DNA from: Gemmatimonadota bacterium
GTDB taxonomy: Bacteria; Gemmatimonadota; Gemmatimonadetes; Gemmatimonadales; GWC2-71-9
Length of the DNA stretch: 64,000 bases
Assembly: GCA_016704275.1 (NCBI GenBank)
Contig: JADJAK010000005.1
Location: 1-64,000, forward strand
Direction of reading: 5' to 3'
Shown: piece after piece, positions 56,681 through 64,000 of the stretch
Layout of the letters: each line of letters begins with the position of its first letter
Position numbering within the stretch: the first letter of the stretch is position 1
Notes under the pieces: generated by a model
Told to the model about the DNA's origin: nothing
Seen by the model: only the letters and a program-made list of their open reading frames with translations
Databases searched by the model: none
Translations under genes and position numbers: made by a program

Positions 56681-59600
56681 TCAGGCCGCAGTGGTGGTCT
56701 GCTCGCCGAGACGCACCCCGACGATGGTGGAAACCCCCGGCTCCTGCATCGTCACGCCGTAGACGGCATCGGCGGACTGCATGGTGCGCGGGTTGTGGGT
56801 GATGACCAGGAACTGCGTCTGGCCCTTGAACTGGTCGAGCAACCGGATGAAGCGCCCGACGTTGGCGTCGTCAAGCGGCGCGTCCACTTCGTCCATGAGG
56901 CAGAAGGGGTTCGGCTTCGTCAGGTAGATCGCGAAGAGCAGCGACGTCGCCACCAGCGTCCGTTCGCCGGACGAGAGGAGGTGGATGCGCTGAGTCTTCT
57001 TGCCGCGCGGCGAGGCGTGGATCTCGATCTCCGCCTCGAGCGGATCATCCGGATCGGAGAGCCGCAGGTCGCACTCGCCGCCGCCGAAGAGCGTCTGGAA
57101 GACCGAGAGGAAGTTCTCCCGGATGGCGACGAACGTCTCGGCGAAGAGCGCCTTGGCGGTGCCATCGATCTCCTTGATCGCCTGCAACAGCGCCTGCCGT
57201 GCGGCGACCAGGTCGTCGCGCTGCGCCTGCAGGAAGGTGGCGCGCTTGCTCTCCTCGGCGTGCTCCTCGACCGCGAGGGCATTGACCGGACCAATCTGCT
57301 CGAGTGCCGCGGCGATCCGTTCCGCCTCGGTCTCCAGCGTCTCGAGATCGAGATCGAGCACCGGCGCCGCCTCGGCGAGTTCGTCGAACGGCCGCTTCCA
57401 CTCGGTCTCGACGCGCTCGACGATCCGGGCGCGTTGGGCCGTGGCATCGGCGACGCCGAGCTCGAGGCGATGGTGCTCCTCGCTCTTCGATTCGACCGAG
57501 CGACGCACATCGGCGAGGTCGGCCTCGATCTCGGCGAGCTTCGTCTCCGCCGCCTGCAAGGCGCCTTCCGCTTCGCCGGCCGCGGTCTCCAGCGCCATCA
57601 GCTGCTGGGCCCGTTCGTCCCGGCCACCCTGCCACTCGCTGCGCTGGGCCTCGAGTTCGAGCGTGTCGGCGTCGAGTCGGGCAATCTCCTCGGTGCGGAT
57701 CCGGCCGGAGGTCTCGGCCTCGGCGATGACGCGTTCGGTGCGCTGAATCGCGTCATTCGCGGCACGGAGGCGGGCGGCGATGTGCGCCTCCTGCACCTGC
57801 CACTGCGAGCGCGCTTCGCGGGCCACTTCCTGCTCGCCTTCGAGTTCCGTGAGCTGCGCCCGGGTGGTGACGAGGGCCTCGTCGAGGCGGGCACGTGCCG
57901 CACTCCCCTCGGCGAGCGCGGCCTCGACCTGGGTGGCACGCTGCTCGGCCCGGGTGAGGCGCTCGCGGAGGCGACCGAGCTGTGTCTCGGCCTCGGTGAT
58001 CTCGCGATCGAAGTTGGTCACGCGGCGCGCCAGGTCTTCGCGCGCGGCGATCGCCTGACGCTCCGCCTCGCGGAGTCGTTCGGCGGCCTGTTGCGCCTCG
58101 GTCGCTGCGGCATCGAGTGCCAGCAACTCGGCGGCGGTGCGATCGCGACGCGCATCGGCATCGGCGAGCGCCGCGCTGCGCGTGTCGAGGTCGCGGCCGA
58201 GGGTCTGCAACTCGGCACGCCGACGGATCGGGCCCGACGCGGCCGCGGGGCCGGTCAGGAAGACGACGCCGTTGGCGCGACGCAGACCGCGTCCGCCGCC
58301 ATGCAGCACTTCGGAGCCGCCGACGAGCGCCTTCACCCAGTCGGCGGCGAGCGGATCGACGCGCAGTGCCGTCTCGGCGAGCGCCCCGCTGCGCACCGGA
58401 CCCGGCGCAACCGGGAGGAGAATCAGGGTGCCCGGCTGTTCCTGGGCATGCCATGCCTGGATCGCGGGAATTGCCGACGCATCGCGGATGAGGACGGCGT
58501 GGACGTAGTCGCCCAGCAACTGCTCGGCGAGCTCGGCCTGGTCGCCCTCGGTCGAGATGTAATCGGCGAGCGGCCCGAGCACCTGGTCACCAAAGCGACC
58601 CGGCCGGCCAGGAGCGCGGCCGCGGCCGGGGCGAGTCCGACGCGATCGCGTTCCAGCGCTTCGAGGGCGGAACGACGCGCCGTGATGCGCGCCACGTCCT
58701 CTTCGATCGTGCGGCGCTCGGCCAGCTCACGGGCTTCGCGATCGCGCGTCTCGCGCAGCAGGAGGCGCGACTGCTCGGCGGCCGCGGCGCCCTGCCGGAA
58801 GTCGGCGCTGTGCCGATCGGCCACGTTGCTCGCGTCGGTCAACTTCTCGCCGGTGGACTGGCGCTCCTGCGTCAGTTGCGCGACGTGGGCCTCTTCCTGC
58901 GCCACGCGCTCGCGCAGCGAGGCGAGCTCGCCATCGAGCGCGGTGCGCTCGCCTTCCAGCGACCGCAACTGCTGCGCGGCCTGCTGCAGTTCCTGCTCCA
59001 TGCGCCGCACAACGTCACGCTGCCCGGCCAGGCGCTGCCGCACGGCCTGCTCGGCCTCGGCACGCCCCGACAGTTCGCCCTGCACCCGCTGATGCTCCAC
59101 CTCGGCGCTCTGGCGCTCCTCGGTGGCGGTGCCGAGCTCGAGGCGGGCCTGCTGCAGGCGGACCTCGGAATCGCCGCGCTCCAGCGTGGCGCGCTCACGG
59201 CGCTGGGCCGCGTTGGCGAGCCGTTCGGAGGCGACGGCGAGATCACCATCGAGCTTGCCGAGCGCGACGCGGGCGTGGCCCAGGTCATCGACGACCGCGG
59301 TGCGGTGCCGTTCGGCGGTGGCGCGCGAGGTGACGGCCTCTTCGCGGGCCGCCTCGACGACCGCGAGCCGTTCACGGGCCTGGGGCAGCAGGTGGGTGAG
59401 CTCGGCGTGGCGCCGTTCGAACGACTCGGCGTCCTCGGCCAGCTGATCCAGCCGGCGACGGGCCAGGGTCAGGGTGACGGCGAAGCGCTCCTCCGTCAGC
59501 GAGACGTGCCGTTCGGCCTTCCCCTTCTGCCGAGCGAGCGAGCGCACCTGCGACTGCACTTCCGCGATCAAGTCTTCGAGGCGCTGCAAGTCGTTGGCGG

Positions 59601-60150
59601 TTTCCTCGAGGCGACGCGAGGTGCTGTGGCGGCGATCGCGATAGAGGCCGACGCCGGCCGCCTCTTCGAAGAGCGAACGACGTTCGTCGGCCCGGTCGGA
59701 GAGGAGGAGGTCGATCATCTTGGCTTCGATCACGACGCCGGCGTCGCTGCCGAGGCCGGTGCCGCGCAGCAGATCCTGCACGTCGCGCAGCCGGGCCGGC
59801 GCGTTGTTGAGGAGGTAATCGCTCTGCCCCGAGCGCGAGAGCCGACGCGTGATGACCACCTCGGTGTACGGCGTGGGCAATTCGCCCTCGCTGTTGTCGA
59901 GGTAGAGCGAGACTTCGGCCACGTTGACGGGGCGACGGGTGGCCGCACCCTGGAAGATGACGTCCTCCATCTTCCCGCCGCGCAGGAGACGCGCGGATTG
60001 CTCGCCGAGCACCCAGCGGACGGCGTCGGAGACGTTGGACTTGCCGCAGCCGTTCGGCCCGACGATCGACGTGACCCCCTGATCGAAGGTCATGGTCACG
60101 GTGTCGGCAAAGGACTTGAAGCCGGACAGTTCCAGCTTGGTGAGCTTCAT
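56681..60150 (-). CDS. smc: Chromosome segregation ATPase SMC, frameshifted in the hinge
   Basis: N-terminal part (60150 to about 58600): LTKLELSGFKSFADTV, Walker A GPNGCGKSNVSDAVRWVLG, DVIFQGAATRRP and the first coiled coil. C-terminal part from about 58600 to 56681 in another frame: hinge (GPLADYISTEGDQAELAEQLLG, GGGRGLRRANGVVFLTGP), second coiled coil, and the ATPase lobe (LRLSDPDDPLE, signature LLSSGERTLVATSLLFAI, Walker B PFCLMDEVDAPLDDAN). One base is missing in the CCC run at 58599-58601 (reading GCCGGCCGGGTCGC instead of an extra G); restored length is 1156 residues and a multiple of three. SMC is normally essential or highly important, so an assembly error is the first explanation; if real, it would split the protein in its hinge. 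Confidence 0.9.
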
Positions 60151-60252
60151 TGCGGAGTCGGTATTGGGGTCGGCGTCGACGGCGCCCCCCGCCCGGCAGG
60201 CAGGGGGGTCACCGGAATCCCCAAAGATAGCGGGTGCGGGAAGCCCCCGGGG

Positions 60253-61728
60253 TCAGGTCCCGGGATCGGCCGCGAAGATGAAGTACGTCCGCCCGAGGCG
60301 CTTGCCGTCGGCGTCGGCCTCCTCCCTGGTGCGGTACGGCCCGATGACGACCCGATAGGGGTCCTCGGGGCCCTTCGGCGGGAGGAGCTGGGCCGCCCAC
60401 CCGGCGCCCTTGAGCTGGTCCACCAGGGCCTTGGCGAAGTCCTGGTTCTGGGAAGCAGAGACCTGGAGGTAGAGCCGCTGGCCGGTCTCCCCCGAGGTGG
60501 ACACGGGTGGGGTGACGGGCGGCGTGGGTTCGGCGGTGACCGGGGGGGCCGTGGTCGGCTCCACCACCCCGCTGTCGCGGGGGGTGCTGTCGGCGGTCGC
60601 CGGTTCCACGGCGGCCACGGTGACCTCCTGGGCGGCCCCCTTCGGGAGCCACGGCACCGTCAGGTAGACGTCGGCCGCCGCGCCCCGGAGCCGGGCTACC
60701 GGGCCCGGCACCGCCCGGAGCAGGTCCCAGGCGACCAGGTCGTCGCCGTCGCGAACGATCAGCGATTTGCTGCCGGCCACGAGCGGGAGGTCGGCCGCCC
60801 AGGTCGACTGCACGGTCGCGGCCACTTCCCAGTGGACCAGATCGATGACCCAGATCGAATCGCCCTCGAGCGGGCGGGCCAGGAGCCAGCGCCCGGTCCG
60901 GTCGACGCGAAGCGCACGGCTCGTCCCCGGAAGCTTGAGGGTCTTCATCTCGTCGCCGCTGAAGCGGTCGAGCATGACGAGGTCGTCACGGCTTCGGGCG
61001 ACATAGAGCCGATGGCCCGACGGGGAGAAGGCGGCGACGGTCGGGCTCCCCTTCATCTCGACGAACTTCGGACCAGGCTTGCCCGAGGGCTCGACGTAGA
61101 TCAGGCCCGAGTCGGTGGCGACCACGAAGTAGTCGCCGTACCAGGTGCTCGCCATTTCGCCGCCGGGGACTTCAAAGCGGCGAAGCTCGCCCTCTTCGCC
61201 GATCACCTGGGCGAGCTGGCTGCGCCGCGAATAGGCGACCAGCGATGAGCCGGGGGCGCGCAGCAGTTGCACCGGACCGCCCTCGACCGCGGCGCGGAAG
61301 GTGGTCAGGGCCCGATTGGCAAAGCGCAGCGGACGTCGCGTCGAGTCGAGCCCCAGAATCACCCCGTCCGGGGTGGCGACCAATTCGCGCGCGTTGACGA
61401 GGAACGGGCGGAAGCGTTCGGTGATCAGGTCGATGCCGATCAGACGCCCCTTGTCGTCGACCGCATACACCATGCGCTCTTCGAGGTCGGTCGCCAGCGC
61501 CCGCTCGATCGGCGGCAGGCCGTTGCTGCGCCAGCCGACAGGCGTGAGGGAGTCGGGCCAGAGGAGCGTGGCCGTCCCGCCTTCGGCCGGCAAGCGCAAC
61601 AACACGCCGCCCGACGGAAGGCCGGCGGGCAACGTGCGTTCCGAGGGCGTGGCCTCATCCCCGCCGCAGGCGGCGAGGACGAGGAGGGAGCAGAGGACGA
61701 CCAGTGACCCGCGTCGAGAGTGGTTCAG
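60253..61728 (-). CDS. Lipoprotein with beta-propeller-like domain and C-terminal SPOR domain
   Basis: 491 residues if started at CTG 61728: signal LNHSRRGSLVVLCSLLVLAACGG with lipobox LAAC. A middle domain of about 330 residues with repeats such as ERMVYAVDDKGRLIGIDLITERF, AAFSPSGHRLYVARSRDDLVMLDRFSG, GDSIWVIDLVHWEV and DGDDLVAWDLL is propeller-like; a Thr/Pro-rich linker (VVEPTTAPPVTAEPTPPVTP) follows; the C-terminal 75 residues are a SPOR domain (RLYLQVSASQNQDFAKALVDQLKGAGW, PYRVVIGPYRTREEADADGKRLG), which in other bacteria binds denuded peptidoglycan at division sites. There is no ATG or GTG before the signal; CTG overlaps the preceding stop as CTGA. TTG 61632 would remove the signal. It is in front of smc, so a link to the division site is plausible. 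Confidence 0.8.
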   Translation of the reverse strand: MNHSRRGSLVVLCSLLVLAACGGDEATPSERTLPAGLPSGGVLLRLPAEGGTATLLWPDSLTPVGWRSNGLPPIERALATDLEERMVYAVDDKGRLIGIDLITERFRPFLVNARELVATPDGVILGLDSTRRPLRFANRALTTFRAAVEGGPVQLLRAPGSSLVAYSRRSQLAQVIGEEGELRRFEVPGGEMASTWYGDYFVVATDSGLIYVEPSGKPGPKFVEMKGSPTVAAFSPSGHRLYVARSRDDLVMLDRFSGDEMKTLKLPGTSRALRVDRTGRWLLARPLEGDSIWVIDLVHWEVAATVQSTWAADLPLVAGSKSLIVRDGDDLVAWDLLRAVPGPVARLRGAAADVYLTVPWLPKGAAQEVTVAAVEPATADSTPRDSGVVEPTTAPPVTAEPTPPVTPPVSTSGETGQRLYLQVSASQNQDFAKALVDQLKGAGWAAQLLPPKGPEDPYRVVIGPYRTREEADADGKRLGRTYFIFAADPGT

Positions 61729-64000
61729 AATACCGGTCCGAACGAAATGGTCCAGAAGGGATTGGTGCCCGGGCGCTGCAGCGGCTTCGAGTAATCGAAG
61801 CGCAGAATGACCAGGCCGAAGAGGTTGGTGCGCAACGAGACGCCGACCGAACGGAGCGGCACGCGGACCGCTGCGGGCGACTCACCGGCCTCCCGCGTCC
61901 ACGCCACGCGGCTGCTGCCGCTCCACGCCACACCGATGTCGTAGAAGATGGCGCCCTCGATCGGCGGAATGGCCCGCGGCACCCAGCTCCAGTTCGGCGA
62001 CATCACCGGGAAGCGCAGCTCGGCATTGCCGATCGCGAACTGGGTGCCGACGAGCTGGTCGAGCGCGACGCAGCCGGTGCTGCTGTTCGGATCCTGAATG
62101 GTGTTGTTGCACTCATTCCGGAGAAATGAGCCCGAGGTGTAGCCGCGGAGCAGATCCGGATAGCCGAGGTAGAGCGAGAACCGATCGGCGTCGCGACCGC
62201 TGCGCCCGTAATACATCAGGCGGGTCGCCAGCGTGAACGGCCCGACGAACTTGTCGTACCGGCGGTAGTCGGCCGTCGTCTGGATGTACTTCCATCCGCC
62301 GAGGGTCGGCGCAATCTCGAAGCGCGAGGAGCGGCCGAGCATCGGGCCGACGTACCCGCCGAGCGAGTTGTCATGCACGAGGGCGAGCGAGGGCTGCAGG
62401 AACGAGGTCGAGCCGAGCCCGGTCCGTTCCTGGTAGATGTCGCGCGTCAGTGCCCCGGTGAATGGGTCGTAGACTTCGTTGATGTCGAGGATCGCGTCGT
62501 CGACATTGGTGGCGCGCATGCCGGTCTCGACCCGGGAGAAGCGGGAGAACGGATACGATCCCTGCGCGAACGCCGAGCGGAGCACCAGGCGGCGATAGCG
62601 GGTGACGTACGTCTGCTCGAAATTGGTCGGGCCGTCGGTGATGAACGACCCCTGATAGAAGAAGTACGGATCCTGTTGCAGGCCGACCGCCCAGCTCGCG
62701 CGCCGCGAGAGGTTGGCGTAGGCCGCGAGGACCTGCGCCTCGTCGATGCGGCCGTTGACGTAGCCGCTGAAGACGAGTTGCCGATCGCCGAGCATGTCGG
62801 AGAGGGAGACCGTCGTGCCCCCGAAGAAGCCCCGGCCGAAGTTGTCGCGGGCATAGCCGATGCTCGGCCGCGCGACGTAGTCGGGCGAGAAGCCGACCTT
62901 GTACTTCCGCTCGGTGAACGAGGCGGTGTCGGGGAGCCCCAGCGACGCGGAATCCATCAGCGCGATGATCGAGAGCTCCTGACGAGGCGCCAGCGAGTCG
63001 AGCGAGCGGACCAGCGAGTCGGCCGGACGCAGCCCGCGTGCGCCGCGGTAGAGCGCGCTGCCACCGGCGGCCACCGGGGCCCGCGTGGTGTCGGTGAAGC
63101 GGGCCGTATCCCGGGCCACGGCCGCGGCGGTGATCGTCGGCATGCCGGGGTGCCACGCCTCGCGCTTCAGCGAGCGCGGGTTCGGCAGCTTGTAGACATC
63201 GTACTTGCCGTCCTCGTAGTAGACGTAGGCCAGCTGGTCGGCCTTCGGCGCCCACGAGAGAATCGGCGAGAGCGGCGTGATGCCCTGCGCGCCGGTGTAG
63301 AAGTCCGTCAACTGATACGAGGCGCGGTCCGCGATGTCGTACAGGAAGATGTTGCTCACACCGTTCCGGTCGGAGACGAACGCGAGCGACGCGCCATCGG
63401 GGGCCCACTGCGGGTTCACGTTCTTGCCCACATCCATCCCCGGCAGCACGTCGACGCGGGAGGTGCCGAGGTCGAGCGTCGCCAGCCGGTAGTTGCCCAC
63501 CGTCAGCGTGGTGAAGTTCGTGCCGGGCCCGCGATCGGTCGTGAAGGCGATCGTCCGGCCATCCGGTGACCACGTCGGGTGGAGATCGGCATACTTGTCG
63601 TTGGTCAGCCGGGTCAGGTTGGTGCCGTCGACGTTGACCGTGAAGAGGTCGGAGAGGCCGCCGTCATAGCCGGTGAAGACGAGACGCTTGCCATCGGGGC
63701 TCCACGACGGCGTGGTGACGCCGCTCAGGTCCACCGTGATCCGGCGCACCTCCTTGTTGCGCGCCACGTCGACCAGCACGATGTCGTCCTTCGGGCCGCG
63801 CTTCGCCGCAAAGGCGAGCAGGGTCCCGTCCGGTGACCAGCTCGCCGCGGAGTTGATGAAGCGGAACGTCTCGTAGTTCGAGCTCCACGTCGACTTGAGC
63901 AGGCGGCGAATCGGCTTGCCGTTCGTGCCGTCGGCGAGCCAGAGGTCGACGAAATAGAAATTCTTCTCGGAGAAGTACGCGACGCGGCTGCCGTCCGGCG
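61725..64000 (-). CDS. Secreted PD40 (TolB-like) beta-propeller and BamA-like barrel, 5' end outside window
   Basis: The frame is open to the right edge of the window, so the N-terminus is missing. At least 758 residues are visible. The first part consists of WD40-like PD40 repeats (ASWSPDGTLLAFAAKRG, PSWSPDGKRLVFTGYDGG, PTWSPDGRTIAFTTDRG, PQWAPDGASLAFVSDRNG) as in TolB; the second, after a linker near residue 300 of the visible part, is a barrel-like domain ending FGLVILRFDYSKPL and RPGTNPFWTISFGPVF with a C-terminal Phe, the usual signal for insertion by BamA. A propeller plus outer-membrane barrel in one protein recurs in Gemmatimonadota. Role probably in the envelope; substrate unknown. 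Its stop overlaps the SPOR lipoprotein start. Confidence 0.85.
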   Translation of the reverse strand, partial: PDGSRVAYFSEKNFYFVDLWLADGTNGKPIRRLLKSTWSSNYETFRFINSAASWSPDGTLLAFAAKRGPKDDIVLVDVARNKEVRRITVDLSGVTTPSWSPDGKRLVFTGYDGGLSDLFTVNVDGTNLTRLTNDKYADLHPTWSPDGRTIAFTTDRGPGTNFTTLTVGNYRLATLDLGTSRVDVLPGMDVGKNVNPQWAPDGASLAFVSDRNGVSNIFLYDIADRASYQLTDFYTGAQGITPLSPILSWAPKADQLAYVYYEDGKYDVYKLPNPRSLKREAWHPGMPTITAAAVARDTARFTDTTRAPVAAGGSALYRGARGLRPADSLVRSLDSLAPRQELSIIALMDSASLGLPDTASFTERKYKVGFSPDYVARPSIGYARDNFGRGFFGGTTVSLSDMLGDRQLVFSGYVNGRIDEAQVLAAYANLSRRASWAVGLQQDPYFFYQGSFITDGPTNFEQTYVTRYRRLVLRSAFAQGSYPFSRFSRVETGMRATNVDDAILDINEVYDPFTGALTRDIYQERTGLGSTSFLQPSLALVHDNSLGGYVGPMLGRSSRFEIAPTLGGWKYIQTTADYRRYDKFVGPFTLATRLMYYGRSGRDADRFSLYLGYPDLLRGYTSGSFLRNECNNTIQDPNSSTGCVALDQLVGTQFAIGNAELRFPVMSPNWSWVPRAIPPIEGAIFYDIGVAWSGSSRVAWTREAGESPAAVRVPLRSVGVSLRTNLFGLVILRFDYSKPLQRPGTNPFWTISFGPVF

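Overview
The window is about two-thirds G+C, densely coded on both strands and reads as a chromosomal segment of a diderm bacterium of the FCB side of the tree, most probably a Gemmatimonadota member. This is inferred from several things seen together: a short, Bacteroidetes-style primary sigma factor without region 1.1, a GWxTD-like secreted protein, a bacillithiol deacetylase (BshB1), many 6-bladed beta-propeller lipoproteins, LolA/TonB/TolC/BamA-type envelope proteins, and Spy-like and SPOR proteins. No rRNA, tRNA, CRISPR array or intact insertion sequence was seen.

Layout. 1-835: 3' part of a secreted protein broken by a frameshift. 871-6554 (minus): ppk, mnmA, nifS/iscS, bshB1 and a GIY-YIG protein, i.e. 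polyphosphate, tRNA thiolation/Fe-S sulfur supply and low-molecular-weight thiol synthesis. 6896-15636 (minus): a TolC-MacA-MacB-like export operon with one ATPase but four permeases arranged as a duplicated pair. 15670-20653 (plus): a very large NtrY-like histidine kinase, a Spy-like protein and a lipoprotein. 20660-25746: a PQQ-type beta-propeller protein (frameshifted), comM, an ORF6N protein and a Xre/RES toxin-antitoxin pair with a clear operator. 25873-31011: a degenerate area with beta-propeller lipoprotein paralogues, a truncated third copy, an IS3 transposase remnant and a direct repeat, followed by a TonB-like protein. 31147-38245: a HEAT-repeat/cyclophilin protein fused to a second large secreted module, divergent from an M14 metallocarboxypeptidase. 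38427-48615: arfB, an NtrX-like sigma-54 regulator, an aldehyde dehydrogenase, the primary sigma factor flanked by perfect palindromes, yajQ, SpoIID, an oxidoreductase, a DUF4105 protein and a CsgG-like protein. 48765-54966 (plus): rpmE-prfA-prmC-ylbF-tmk-ctpA-DUF2520-TPR, a compact housekeeping operon. 54960-64000 (minus): a Tol/BamA-like beta-propeller-barrel protein, a SPOR lipoprotein, smc, DAHP synthase and lolA.

Three non-coding themes cut across the genes. (1) A dispersed palindromic repeat (one end like AGGTCCTTCGACT, the other like CAGGATGACA) occurs about thirteen times in intergenic space, sometimes paired head to head and twice running into gene ends. (2) Several genes have a TANNNT -10 hexamer 5-7 bases before the start codon and no Shine-Dalgarno, which predicts leaderless transcripts. 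(3) Four genes, including the normally essential smc and lolA, are broken by one-base shifts, mostly in short G/C runs, so assembly error is the first explanation to test.
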